Source of the DNA: Alectoria sarmentosa
Taxonomy: Eukaryota > Ascomycota > Lecanoromycetes > Lecanorales > Parmeliaceae
Length of the DNA: 64,000 nucleotides
Assembly: GCA_009733775.1 (NCBI GenBank)
Contig: WOGZ01000150.1
Coordinates: 1 to 64,000, forward strand
Reading direction: 5' to 3'
In this document: positions 49,512 to 61,700 of the stretch, one piece after another
Numbering within the stretch: position 1 is the stretch's first letter
Layout: each line of letters starts with the position of its first letter
Program-made: the position numbers and the translations under genes
The notes under the pieces: model-generated
The model's database searches: none
What the model saw: only the letters and a program-made list of their open reading frames with translations
Told to the model about the DNA's origin: nothing

Positions 49512-51607
49512 ATGCGCCGCAACACTGCTTTCCACTCGCAGCGCCACGAGCCATTCCGATTCCACAGGTCCCTCGAACTTCGGCATGATCACGTCACTGG
49601 CCCTGTCTCTTACCTGAACCCCACTCGCGCTACATTCAGACATTCCACTGGCAACAAAACAAGCACTAATGATCTCGATCACAACTTGGAAGAGAGAGGC
49701 CCAGAGCGGAACGATGAACAACTGGCATCAATCATTGAATTTAAATGGCGCTCTCGAGACAACCGCAAAGGCCGTCATACTCTCGTCGTGGACCCGTCTT
49801 CGGACTCCTCGGCCAGATACCTGGTCCCTAAAACGACCTCAAGCTTACGAGAAGTCGGCAGAGGCATTCTCCGCATGGGAATGCAATGTCCCTATTGGGA
49901 TATTTCTTGGCTCGTTGCCATCATCTTTACTCTGGGCTCCGCAGTTTGGGTAATCAACGCCTTCTTTGCCTACCTGCCCCTTGCGCAGCCTAGCACATTA
50001 TTCAAAAATGAGGCTCTCGTAGGCGGTGGAATTTCCGCCTTCGTTGGAGCCACCATTTTTGAGATCGGGTCTGTTCTCCTCATGATTGAGGCCGTAAACG
50101 AGAACCAATCAGGATGCTTTGGTATGTACGTCTCTGAGTAGCCTCCAATCGTGTCTACCATAGTCCAAGGCACAAGACATCGTCGGGATTATATTCGATG
50201 CGCATTCATGTCTCTTCCATGTATTGAAAGGTATGCTGACTTTATATCATTGAGGATGGGCATTGGAGCGAGTTTTGTCAGGTGATGAAGGGGGGAAGGG
50301 CAAGATCAGAGTCAGGCCTGACAAGGATAATTGTGTACACCATCATGCAAATGAGGCGAATTTCGTTGGCAAAGGATCTGGTATATGGTCCTAAAAGCGC
50401 CCCAAGGTAAAACATTATGCTAAGACTTTACCAGTCAAGGAGCCCTCTAGCGATTTTCTGTCGGACTCGCCAGCATCATCGAATGGCGATTTGGATGAGT
50501 CTGCGGATTGGAAAAATCCCGGCATATCATGGGTTTGGTTTCCATCAATGCAAGATATGAAGAACCATTATTTAAAGGAACTCGGGTTTCTCGCATCGTT
50601 TGCTCAATTATGCGGGGCGTAAGTCATTTAGATGCAAACTAGTTCGGGTTCAAAAATGAAGATTTACTAATCGTGGCATCTTATATAAGAACAATATTCT
50701 GGGTTAGTCTTAACTCAACCCGAACACAATCGGAGGCAACAATAACGCTGTCCAGATATCTGGCTTCACTGCCCTCCCTGGCATCAACAATAAAATGTCG
50801 CAAGGCCTACTCGACGGCATATACTGGGTACCACAGATGTACGTACATCTCGAACCTGTTCTTTCCCTTTCTGTACCAAACCTGAGTCCTGAGACACAAT
50901 CCGGGAGCGAAGTCCGTTTCTTAGTCCGAGATCTGGTTCTAATCAGATCTCTTGTAGGGTTGGCGGATCAGGTGAGTGTGCGCTAATCCACTAATTATGG
51001 ACCGGACTGAGACAGCATATTAGGTTTCATCATATCAGGGGCACTCTATATGCTTGAGACGCAACCCAAGTGGTACAGTACGTATTTTCGTAGTCCAAAC
51101 CTCCTCATCCGACCTTCATTTTGTGTCTCGCGACATCTCTAGGGAGTATTTACTCATCAGACGTGTGTTATGACTTTTGACATTCCCTCTTGAACTGGCA
51201 GTGCTAATTCCGAATCTCTTCATCAGTTCCGGCCTGGAATGGTAAGTTCGTGCGGAATTTCAGGTACCCAGAGGATTGCTGACTTGGAATATTTCAAGTC
51301 CTGGGGTGGCATATTGGCTTCTGGAACTGTAAGCATCGTCTCTGAATTACCTTCTCCCCTTCTATAAAGCAGCTCTAGCTATCAAACGTCCATTTGAAAG
51401 AGGAATGCTGATCTCGGAACGGCAGTAATTGGCGCTTTTGGCTTCACCCTCTGTGGGGCGTTAGGTCCAGCATATGGTAACAGCGGCGCTGAATACGAAG
51501 CTTCGTTGGCCACTTTTTGGGGTTCGTGGGCTTTCCTCATTGGGTCTGTCATCCAATGGTACGAGAGTTTGGACAAAAATGTAGTAGAGGAAAACTCGTT
51601 GACATGA
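49512..51607 (+). CDS. Polytopic integral membrane protein, unnamed fungal family
   Basis: Ten exons: 49512-50121, 50255-50380, 50435-50618, 50690-50702, 50756-50838, 50958-50971, 51024-51077, 51227-51241, 51299-51328, 51426-51607; 436 aa. An Arg/His-rich soluble N-terminus of about 130 residues precedes roughly six or seven hydrophobic helices (ISWLVAIIFTLGSAVWVI, GGISAFVGATIFEIGSVLLM, LGFLASFAQLCGATIFW, GSGFIISGALYML, GWHIGFWNLIGAFGFTLCGA, WGSWAFLIGSVIQWYESL). Conserved-looking motifs are SGFTALPGI, LLDGIYWVPQ and GPAYGNSGAEYEASLATFWGSWAFL. It matches the look of a widespread but uncharacterised fungal membrane protein; transport or stress roles cannot be assigned. Several exons are only 13-15 nt. 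Introns 1, 5, 7 and 9 (133, 119, 149, 97 bp) belong to the introner-like class, and intron 8 (57 bp) looks like a shrunken one. Confidence 0.85.
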
Positions 51608-51995
51608 GAAATGTCTGCTCATCGAGGGCTATCTGCCTTTGAAGATGTTATCGTAGTTGTATCAAAAGTCGAGAAAAAAGTCCCAGGCAAACACTGGAAT
51701 GTTCGTGATCTCAAGCACATGGAAATGACTAAGGGTATCAATGAGCAAGGCGAAGTTTTGAAAATTTGAAGATTTGGCAATCAACACATCAGAGCAGTTC
51801 AAACAGAGCGTTCTATCAACAGTACTCGTAGTTATACCTCTGCTGCTGCCCCTTGTTCCCATTCCGACATCCTACGGAACGTTCTTGTGTACGAAGAGGA
51901 GGATTTGGGAGCTATCACATTCCTTGGCCCGTCACGTTGTAACATTCATTCTACACTATCTTTGACCATACCATTGGACGTTGTAAATCTAGGCC
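51608..51995. promoter_or_regulatory. Interval between membrane-protein gene and DPM1
   Basis: 388 bp between tandem genes, holding the 3' flank of the first and the DPM1 promoter. No recognised element. Confidence 0.35.
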
Positions 51996-53119
51996 ATGTC
52001 TTCCAAAGAAAAGTACACGGTCATTCTACCAACCTACAACGAGAGAAGGAACCTACCTATCAGTATCCTTCCCCAACCTGAATCATAGCTGTCTCTCAGT
52101 ACTCCCCGCTGACACATGCTCTCATAGTCACCTGGCTCCTCAATCGCACCTTCACGGAGAAGTATTACCTCCTTCTTTTCACGATGCCTCTCTCGACGAG
52201 CTTTCCCCCTTTGCGAAATGCTAACGCCTTGACCCTCTCAGCAAACTCGACTGGGAAATAATCATCGTCGATGACGGCTCCCCTGATGGCACCTTGCAAG
52301 TAGCTCAACAACTCCAGAAGTTGTACGGAAGCCGTATTGTTCTCAAACCCCGCTCTGGCAAGCTTGGTCTAGGTACTGCGTACGTCCATGGACTCAAGTA
52401 TGCTACGGGGAGCTTCGTGATCATCATGGACGCGGATTTCTCACATCACCCCAAATTTATTGCCCCCATGATCGAATTACAAAGGAGTGGTGACTACGAC
52501 ATCGTGACTGGCACCAGATACAATGGGGATGGTGGAGTTTATGGCTGGGATCTCAAAAGAAAATTGGTATCTAGAGGGGCAAACTTGTTTGCGGATACTG
52601 TACTCAGGCCTGGAGTGAGTGATTTGACAGGTAGCTTTCGGTTGTACAAGAGGGCGGTTCTGGAGAATGTGATTGCCCAGACGGAGAGCAAGGGATACAC
52701 ATTTCAAATGGTATGTTTAATTCCAAACGATTCATTGACAAGAAAATACAGCTATCTGCGTCGGAAGGCATATTCCTGGGGCTGCAGGCCCTTGAAATTG
52801 TCTTACGACTCAGATGGACGTAGTGACGCACACACATTGATATCGAAATGTTCTCTAGGAGTTAATGGTCAGGGCGAAGGGTTTGGGATACAGAGTCGCT
52901 GAGGTGCCGATAAGTTTCGTGGACAGGGGTGAGCCTCTCGAGCAAATGGGTATTGACGTTCCAGCAGCTGACAACCTTAAGTCTACGGAGAGTCCAAGCT
53001 AGGTGGAGATGAGATCGTTGAGTATGCCAAGGTGAGCCCCGTGAGAACGTACGATACTAGCGACTGTCTGCTAAACACGATATGTCTAGGGAGTTTTGAA
53101 TCTGTGGTTGAAGGTCTAA
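51996..53119 (+). CDS. DPM1: Dolichol-phosphate mannosyltransferase catalytic subunit
   Basis: Six exons: 51996-52062, 52128-52161, 52242-52710, 52859-52928, 52982-53031, 53090-53119; 239 aa. GT2-family, GT-A-fold enzyme that transfers mannose from GDP-mannose to dolichyl phosphate on the cytosolic ER face, feeding N-glycans, O-mannosylation and GPI anchors. Seen: YTVILPTYNERRNLP at the N-terminus, VDDGSPDGT, the metal-binding DADFSHHP (DAD) and the following VTGTRY, GVYGWDLKRKL and SDLTGSFRLY. It lacks the C-terminal membrane anchor of budding-yeast Dpm1, as in human and fission yeast, so it should depend on DPM2/DPM3 partners elsewhere. Intron 3 (148 bp) is long and has weak introner features; the others are 53-80 bp. 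Confidence 0.96.
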
Positions 53120-53854
53120 GACTTGATGTGGCGTTGTAATGGGAATATACCCCGTGTCCTGGTTCTACAAAAGTTCTAATCTTATTGTCCGATAATCATA
53201 ACCTTTGCAATTAGGCATTCCTCTACGAGGTGTGCCATGCGAATGCCCATATGAGAATACATTCGAACTCGCAACTCCGAATAGCTGAAGTTTGTGGACT
53301 AAGCGCCCTCAAACCTCCAGAAAACGGAGTGATGACGAGGCGTCATTTTTGTTACAAGAAACAAGGGAAAACATGGACAACTGGGACAGTCTAAACAGCA
53401 GCGGGTCTAGGAATGATTTTAGTGAGAAATTCAGGGGTCCACTCCGAAGATGAACTCAGTTGTACCTTGAACATGGATTTAAAGGAGCCAAGGTCCATGC
53501 TAGATTACGACGGATAGGGCATCGTAAGTACTGCAAAGTACCGTATCTTCCAACGACGTTCGCCCAAGATATAAGCAACTGGAACCGCCTGCTATGATAT
53601 TTACAACACAACACTCTGTGGTGCTCTTTACCGGCTGACCAAGGAGCTTTGAGGGACATGGAGCAGGCGGGGCAAGCGGAGAAGGACTCGAAAGGCTTTT
53701 CTACCAGTCTAGTACAGATCTCATTCGAGGAATTCCATTGTGTCAGTGGATTTTCGATGGGTTGATTATAAATCCGATCCCCCATCCCCCATCCCAAGAG
53801 ATTGTCCCACAGATGCCATTGCTCGGGAAAGAATTTCATCAGACATTAAACCTA
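53120..53854. other. Convergent intergenic region DPM1 / SDR gene
   Basis: 735 bp containing the 3' UTRs of two convergent genes. Frames such as 53839-53456 minus have no recognisable domain. Nothing else seen. Confidence 0.5.
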
Positions 53855-55017
53855 TCACATGTTCCTACCTCCCGTCACCTGGTATTGTCAGCCATCATTC
53901 CAGGGCCCACATCAGCACAGAGAGCTTACCATTATGGTCTGGCCATTGACGTAGGAAAACAAAGGACTAGCAACTGCCAAAATCGCACTCGCAGCTTCCG
54001 TTGCGGTGCCGGGTCTTCTGAGAGGAATATCGGCATGTGCATTGCTCCCTGCGGCTTCTTTCTGCGCCTTTGGTATTCCAAGGGCAACCTTGTTTCCGTC
54101 CGGGGTCGTTACAAAGGCGCCTTCTTCTTTCGCGGCTGTGAGGCGAGTTAGGATGTGGCCGAATGCGACGCTGTAATGGCAGGCTATCAGTTGGAAGATA
54201 GCGACAAGAAAGAACGGCGAGAGATTTACGTATTTGCACGGACACCAAATGAGGGACCCCATTCTTTGGCTATGACTTTCGAAAGACCGATCACGCCTGC
54301 TTTCGCAAGGCCATAGTTGGCTTGTCCCCTAGTTATTTGTCAGTGATTTATCCCAACGAGTCTTGTCTGATCCCCTACGCGTTGCCATTGACTCCGCTCG
54401 TACTACTGATGTTGATGATGTTTCTCGGCTCTCCATCCTTGACCCTGAAATATGGGGCGGCTGCTCTGACAAGTTTAAATGGTGCGGTGTTGTGTAAAGC
54501 GATAATGGTGTCCCATTGCTTGTCTGTCATCTGACCGATACCTTTAGCCACCACTCACTCATGACCTGAGAAACGACTTCTGGTTAGGGAGCATACCTTG
54601 TGTATTACTCCGTCCCAAGTGAAGCCGGCATTGTTGACTATAATGTGGATCTTGCCCCTTCCAAACTCGGCGGCTTTCTTGACAAGCTCGTCAATATACT
54701 GTGCGTTTAACATATCACCAGGTACAGCTATTGCTTGTCCGCCAGCGTCATTGATGGCTTTTGCGACTGCGTTCGCCTTAGCTGTTCATTGAAGATTCGT
54801 CAGCTTTCAGGCCTGATGGGGTATCCGTGCAGTAAATTGGCGGAGGAATACCGTCATCTATGTCCTGCACCACAACCTTTGCGCCCTCATGTGCAAACAG
54901 TCGTGCAGCTTCTGCCCCAATACCTTGGCCTGAGCCTGTTATGATGGCTACCTGACCAGCTAGCATACCCTTAGGAACGAGGTGCCCGGCAATCAGGGCG
55001 ACGCGCTTCTCTGCCAT
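53855..55017 (-). CDS. Classical short-chain dehydrogenase/reductase (FabG-like)
   Basis: Six exons on the minus strand: 55017-54852, 54781-54597, 54530-54379, 54328-54230, 54170-53930, 53878-53855; 288 aa, introns 50-70 bp. Rossmann motif TGSGQGIG (about 28-35), NNAG (about 112-115), active-site Ser in INISSTSG, YGLAK (Tyr and Lys of YxxxK), and a C-terminal NGQTIMVTGG typical of FabG-like and 17-beta-hydroxysteroid-type SDRs. An Asp after the second strand (VVVQDID) favours NAD(H) over NADP(H). No peroxisomal SKL ending (it ends GGRNM). The N-terminus has about 20 extra residues before the Rossmann strand. Substrate unknown. Convergent with DPM1. Confidence 0.93.
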
Positions 55018-55238
55018 TGTTGAGGGGTATGAGCAAAACCGTTTGACAATATGATTGGACAGTATCCGGGCGAAGTTTGCAGAGTATTGCGAAGGTGCAA
55101 ATACCGTTAGTTATTGGAAGAGATGTTGAGGTGAGCGGTAACGCTACGAAGGCCGAGGTTGCTGCGAAAGCCGAGGCATGAAAGGCTTGGAGGGAGAAGG
55201 ACCTTTTTCAGCTCTGTGCATGCGGAAGAAATTTTCCC

Positions 55239-56265
55239 CTAGCGGGCCGCAAGCTCAACTTTCTTTCGGATCATTCTGATGATAACGACGTCGGCTTCCA
55301 GCTGCCAATCCATATAGTTTTTCTCCTTGAGCTCCTCCCATCGTCGCTGTACCGACCTTTCCAAAAACCTTCTGTCAACACTTAAATAACTCTTCCCTAA
55401 GCAATCTAGAGAACGCCGTCTCATCCATTCCTCACCATACTCCAACAGCCGCTGCTGAAGACCGCTCATCAAAGGTTTGACTTTCCAGAATGCATACCAG
55501 TTACCGTGAACAAGAGCCTTGAGCACCGCTCCAACTCTTGCGTTCTTATAATTGTAGCGACATCCTACCCGGTATGCTGCCGCTAGATCGTTCTGCCGGC
55601 ATGACAGGTCGAGTATACAAAATCCCACGAACTCGTGGTGTTCAGATGCGGTCAATGGAGTTACAGGATGTATATTGCGTAACAGATGCAGCAAAGCTGG
55701 ATAGTAAGATTCCATATGTTTCATCAGTATAGTAGCGCGGATCATAAAGTCGTAAGCCCGTAAAGCAAAGGTGTCGTTGCGGGTCGAAGCCACAATTGCT
55801 TCACGAAGTTTACGCATAGCCATCAATATCATCGACAATTCTCTCGAGTCTTCCGCTGAGACTTGGGATGGACCTCCTAAGGTTCGGGCTTCTGAAATGG
55901 CTTTGGTTCTATCAGAGCGAGTCTCGCAAATGCCATCGAGGAAAAGAGATGCAAATGCACCCTCGAGAGCATCGCCGTGTCCAGCACTAGGATGGCACTG
56001 TTCGTATCTGTGAACGATTTTGCGAAAGAAATCTTCTTGAGTCTTGAAATTTAGCAGCCTAGGGGATACGTCAGCGCAATCTGATATCAGAGCGGTCTAC
56101 GCGCCTACTGTCGCCTTTGGAGAGTAGACCTATACTTTCCAGAGGATCCAGGCAAACGTGCTTCAACCTATTGACTTCTCTAGGCGGACGGTATGGTTCG
56201 GAGCCTGATTTCATCATGATGGCGTCAAATGCTTCGACGTGGCTGGGTTTCCAATCAATATTCAT
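55239..56265 (-). CDS. Unnamed helical fungal protein
   Basis: Two exons, 56265-56136 and 56080-55239 (55-bp intron); 323 aa. Almost entirely alpha-helical and rich in Arg/Leu/Glu. The C-terminal 190 residues (from REAIVASTRND through YYPALLHLLRNIHP, FVGFCILDLSCRQNDLAAAYRVG, ALVHGNWYAFWKVK, to WQLEADVVIIRMI) resemble helical-repeat proteins ending in a winged helix, as in PCI-domain proteins of the CSN8/eIF3k/Sac3 kind, but I do not recognise a specific family. The splice joins DPLE to NCADVSPRLLNF in phase. Nearest gene to the 56.4-kb desert; its coding sequence shows no RIP damage. Confidence 0.7.
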
Positions 56266-56583
56266 AAAAGGTGATGCGCAGAATACGATAGGGACAGGGG
56301 AGCTAGGTACTAGTACCTTACCTACTCTACTACCTTACGGGCGTGCCTGTAAATGCGCACACCGTATTGAGGCAGTATAGGTACTGTCATTAGATACAAC
56401 CGTAGCGAAATGGAAATAATAATTTATAACAGTATCATAAGCGTTAATTCAGGTTAATTAATATGTATTTTAAGAAATACGAGATAAAGTTTGAAATTAT
56501 ATTAGTTAATAACGCGTTTATAATATAAAGTTGTTTTAAAATTAATTATTAAAATCGAATCGAAATCGTTTAAAATTTATATT
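56266..56583. other. Promoter of the last gene and transition to desert
   Basis: GC-balanced to about 56400 with GGTACTAGTACCTTACC-type repeats (about 56305-56335), then A/T-rich. No gene. Confidence 0.5.
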
Positions 56584-56743
56584 TATCATGGTTTCATCCT
56601 GCCTTCCCAGTACGCGGCCCGATTGGGCCTAGCGCGACTTGGCATTGCCTACATAAACCGCCTTCGCACATGTATTTCTCTTCATAACTATTATTCCGTT
56701 CATACCGGAATACAAGCATTCAGCATCATTTCAATCCCTGACA
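56584..56743 (+). repeat. 5' LTR of the TRIM
   Basis: 160 bp, the GC-richest and best preserved copy of this LTR family in the window. It ends CCCTGACA. Aligns gap-free with 57357-57516. Confidence 0.88.
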
Positions 56744-57356
56744 TAATAATAGCTATCCGATTTGGGACCTAATCGCCCCTGAATCGTAATAAACCATACT
56801 TACGGATGTCAGCTCTGCGAAAAACATCATGGTGTTGGCCTTTGACGGACGGAGGCATGAAAACAACACCCTTATGATAACGGCTGCTACGAACGCGCCA
56901 TACGAAAAATGTGAACCTACGACAATAACAAGATGATTACGATACGACCTCTTCGCTGAGCAAGTCGGTTCGAAAGTGAACCTACTACAAGGCAGTCAAG
57001 TACGAACAACACCGATACGACTCCACTACCTCTACCTACGAGTCTCCGAGACACGCGACAAAAAGAAAACTACGGAACCAGTTTCATGGCACAACGAGTG
57101 CATGACACATAAATGGAAAGCTGACGACTGTATGCTCAACGACGGTCCCATGACACAAAGAGTGCATAAACACATGAATGAAAAGTCGGACGGTTAATAG
57201 GATTTGCGATTACGATCTATGAGGTACTAAGTACGAAATGTAAAGGAGGATGGATTACGGTGTTATATAACAAGAAATGATTATAAGAAATGATCACGAA
57301 GAAGAAATGTGATAAAAAGTAATTATAAAAATATAACGATATGAAGGGGAGAATAA

Positions 57357-57516
57357 TGTTATGGTTTCATTTTACCTTTTCAGTACGCGACCCGATTGAG
57401 CTTAACGCGACTTGGCATTACTTATATAAACCGCCTTCGCATATATATTTCTCTTTATAGCTATTATTTCGTTTATATCGAAATATAAGCATTTAGCATT
57501 ATTTTAATTTTTAATA
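57357..57516 (+). repeat. 3' LTR of the TRIM
   Basis: Same length as the 5' LTR; begins TGTTATGG after a purine tract. Differences from the 5' LTR are overwhelmingly C-to-T and G-to-A, increasing towards its right end. Confidence 0.88.
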
Positions 57517-57631
57517 ATATTTTATTAACTTAAACTTATAATTTAAAGTTATTTTATTAATAATAAATATATTATTAAATTAAATTTTTTATATATAATT
57601 TTAATCGAGTAATATTTATAATCGTAAATTT

Positions 57632-58720
57632 TATTATAATTTTAAGCTATTTTTAAACGTATACTTTTTATTTATTGCGCGTATATTTTTATGTTTGTTC
57701 GGCGTATACCCTCTCAGATCGAATTAGCTAATATTAAGGCGTTAATTTGATCAGATAAGCCTCGGACGAAGATAGTCGCGGGGATTCTTAATAGTAACAA
57801 TGCAGTAGCAGGGCAAGTCTTCTCAAGCCTTTTCTGTAAAATTAAACGGTTTCAAATCGTCGAATAGCGATGTCTTTGAATCATTCTTCAATGACGACAC
57901 CTAATTGACTAATGAACTTCTCTGATTGCTATTAAAAATACGTTTGTCGTACTCAAATGTGCACTATCTCTCAGCTACTTAGTAGTTTATAGTTAAAAAG
58001 AATTGAACATGATCTCGTTGTTTTTTATATATATCGATGTCGCAATACCTCGCTATCGCCCTTGTATAACCGTAGATTCTTTACCTTTATCTCGTTGTGC
58101 AATAACCTTAAACGAACAGTTCATTAATCGACTCGACGTGATACGTTTGCTTGTATTTTTGCTATTTTTTTCTAGTTTTTCATCGCGATCGCAACGTATT
58201 CATGTCTTTTTAACGATATCATCTTTGAAACGCTTGATAAAAGCTTTGACGACGACATAATTTTAAAATTTAATGTGTTTCTATATGCGTAAAATAAGGG
58301 CGTCGACATTAACGTTCGTTTAGTCGTTAAAAGACGATTTCATAGTTATGATAATAAAAGAAATGAGAGAGGGTATATAATATTGATTTTTTTATAAAGC
58401 GCAAAAAATCTTGAAGATATCCGATTTTATTTCGATTATCTGCGAGATTTTTATCTAATCAAATTAGCGTTTTAATATTAATTAACTCGATTTAAGAGAA
58501 TATACGTCGAATAAATATGAAAATATACGCGCAATAAATAAAGAATATACGTTTAAAAGTAGTTTAATTTTATTTTATCTTTTTAATACGCGATTCGATT
58601 AAGTTTAACGCGATTTAACATTAATTATATAAACGATTTTTATATATATAAATTTTTTTATAATTATTATTTCGTTTATATCGAAATATAAACATTTAAT
58701 ATTATTTTAATTTTTTAATA
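57632..58720 (+). repeat. Solo LTR of the TRIM family, split by a DNA transposon
   Basis: 57632-57643 matches the first 12 bases of the TRIM LTR after C-to-T/G-to-A changes. The rest of the LTR resumes at 58566 and ends at 58720. Flanking pentamers AATTT (57627-57631) and AATTC (58721-58725) fit a 5-bp TSD with one C/T change. The interruption is the 0.92-kb long-TIR transposon. Confidence 0.75.
57644..58565. mobile_element. Long-TIR DNA transposon, internally deleted copy
   Basis: 922 bp, with termini and subterminal regions matching 16354-19254, including three CGTATA boxes at the same 22/23-bp spacing in each TIR. It is flanked by AATTTT on both sides (57638-57643 and 58566-58571), a 6-bp target duplication created in the host LTR. 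The interior is only moderately RIP-mutated. An 85-codon frame at 58003-58260 has no recognisable domain. Non-autonomous. Confidence 0.82.
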
Positions 58721-61700
58721 AATTCGTAATTTATAAATTCGTAGTTTATAAATTCGTAATTTATTTTATAATATATAAATTCGCTTATATACGAAACTTT
58801 ATTATATTGCGCATAATTTAATATTATTTTTATTATAATTTCGTATAAGTTAAAAAAATTAAATAATGCTTTTTTATTTTTTATTAAACTTATACACGTT
58901 GCGATTTTTAAACGATTTTTGAGATTTTAACGATATTAAAGTTTTTACGAAGATAAATATTAAAAGTCTTATATTTGCGTTAAAACTTTTAACATTTTTA
59001 ACATTTTTAATAAATTAAAAATATCGATATTTTTCGTAATAACGACATTAATGTTATATATACGAAATATATATATATAAAACGCATATATGTATATAAA
59101 TTATATATATATAAAGTATATATTAACGATATTAATGTTATATATACGAGATTTATATATATAAAATTTATATATATAAAAGAATATTAATATTAAATAT
59201 TTTATCGTTAAAAAATTAAAAGAAAATTAAATAAGTTATTAATATATATAAAAGTTATAATATAATTTATATAATTTTTTTTTTTTTATATTTATCGTTA
59301 ATATATTTTTTCAAAATATAAAATATAATAATAATATTAAATTTTAAATATTCGCTTTAATTTAAATCGATATCGCAATTTAAATCGTTACGATTATTAT
59401 TAAAATCTTTTATTAAATCGTTAATCGTTTTCAAAAATAAACTCGTAATAAAAAAAATAATTTTAATAAAATTAAAAAGTTGATATTTTCGTACGTAATC
59501 GATGTTTTTAAATTTAAATAATCTTTCGTTATTATATTTAAATTTGAAAATGTTATTATAATCGTCGTATAAAAAAATCGTTACGATCGTAAAAAGATTT
59601 CGTTTTTAATCGTTGAATAAAGAATTTCATTAACGACAATTTTACGAAGATTTAAATATAACAATTTTCGATTATGCAAAATAATTAAAAAGTCGTTTTT
59701 TATAAAATTTATAATAAAAGTTCGTTATTAATTCGCTTTACGATATAAAAATTGAATTATTAAAAATTGAAAACGAATAATATAAAGTGTTATAATTTTA
59801 ATTTATTAGTTTATTTTTTCAGTTAATCTCTTTTTAATACGTAGCTCGATTGAGTTTAGCGCGATTTGACACTTACGTCGATAGCGCATTAACGTCGAGT
59901 TTTAACGTTCACATATTTTTTAACACTAGTATACACTTATAATATAATATAGTTAATATTTTATTTAAATTATATATAAATGCTATTTTAATTCAATGTG
60001 TAATTTTTAATATAAAGCGACGAAACGAATATAATTTTAAATTTTCGGCGAAAAAAATGCGAATTTAACGTTAATTTAACGAGATATTCGTAAAATTCGC
60101 TATATAACGTCGCTTTATAAACGTTATAAAATTTATATTTTAAAATTGTTTCTTATACGATAAAAAAGATCTTTATCATATTTAAAAAGTTGAAATCGTC
60201 GCTAAAAAAAAAAATGCATGAAACATTTAATCAAATTTAATAAAATCTTGAAATCTAAAATTAAATTGTAATAAAAATTCGAAATCGATATACGACGTAT
60301 AAATTTACGCAATTTATCGAATAAAAATTTAAATAACATTTTATTATAAAGATTAAGAAAATCATTATTACGAAAAAAAAAAGAAAAATTAATTAATATC
60401 GTTATCAAAAAATGATTTATATCTTCGAATTTTTTATCTTTTCTCGTTAATTAAGTTCAAATTCTCATTTCGAAATTTATAAAATTCGCTTAAAAATGTA
60501 AAAAAGAGCGATTTAATATAAAAGTTATAAAAGATGAAATCTCGACGCATGCGTTCAAATATTAAAAAATTGTATATATATTATTTAATATTCTTTAAAT
60601 GCTTTAATACGATAATTTTCTTAATTTTAATATAATTAAATCTTATTAATCTTAAATAAAGCGACGTATTATTCGAAATAATGTTTTAAAAACTTGAAAA
60701 GAGATTAAAAAACGATAAATTTATTATTGAAAATATAAACTCTCGTAAAAAAGAATTCGATGTTACGAGCGTATTTTACATTTTTAATAAAATTAACTTT
60801 TCTTTAATATTATATTTTTTTAACATTATTCGATTAAGCTTAACGTGACTTAATAAAGACATTTATTTTTATATAAATGTTTTTTTTATATACATATTTT
60901 CTTCTCACTTAATTATCTTATTTAATATATTTATATAATATGATTTTATATTAATTTCGATATTACAATTAAATCATCTCACTTATTTCATTTATATTAA
61001 TTAACGAATTTAAAGAATCGTGTTAATAAAAGCTTTATCAAAATATAAAAATTATTGAAATATCGTATTTTTGAGTTAGGTCATTTATAATAATTGAAAT
61101 TCGAATAGTTTATATCGAGATAGCGATTCGTTTCGTTAATAATAACGAATATAAAAAAGATATTAAAACATTTATTTAATTAACGAATCGAAAGAAATAA
61201 TCACACATTATTTTTATATAATTTAAATTAAAATAACATCGATTATATTATTCAAAAGATTATTATTAAAAATATTTAAATCTTTTACGACATTATCATC
61301 GAATAAGAAATCACGATTTTGTAATCTTTTAAAAAAATAATTTTTCATTTCGCATTATCAAGTTTCTTCGTACGAAGTTAACGACGATATAATAAATATT
61401 TTTTACATAAATAACGAAATTGAAAAGACGTTATTTAATTAACACATTGTTTTCACGAGAATTTAATAAATAAATAAACGATTAAATAGTATTCTTTATT
61501 ATTTTTTATATATTAAAATCAAATTTCTTTATTATATAAAAATTGGTAAGGTTTTCGATAGAAATGAGATTTTTATATCACGAAACGATCTTTCTCATAT
61601 GCGGAAACAAAAGAATAAAAGATAGAAAAACAAGTCATATCATTGAATGTGTGATGATTTTTGTATTCTCTATATTAAGAAAATTACGTTATATTGAATA

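Larger units (their letters stand above)
56584..57516 (+). mobile_element. TRIM-type miniature LTR retrotransposon
   Basis: 933 bp with 160-bp terminal direct repeats (56584-56743 and 57357-57516) and the pentamer ATATT immediately outside both (56579-56583 and 57517-57521), an exact target duplication. A purine-rich tract GAAGGGGAGAA lies just before the 3' LTR, as expected for a polypurine tract. The 613-bp interior is too short for Gag-Pol; a 73-codon frame (56976-57197) has no recognisable domain. The 5' LTR and interior are nearly unmutated, whereas the 3' LTR is C-to-T/G-to-A altered. Non-autonomous. Confidence 0.88.

Noticed and set aside
58003..58260. 85-codon frame in the short long-TIR transposon as a transposase
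   Set aside because: Too short and without any catalytic motif; the copy is an internal-deletion derivative.
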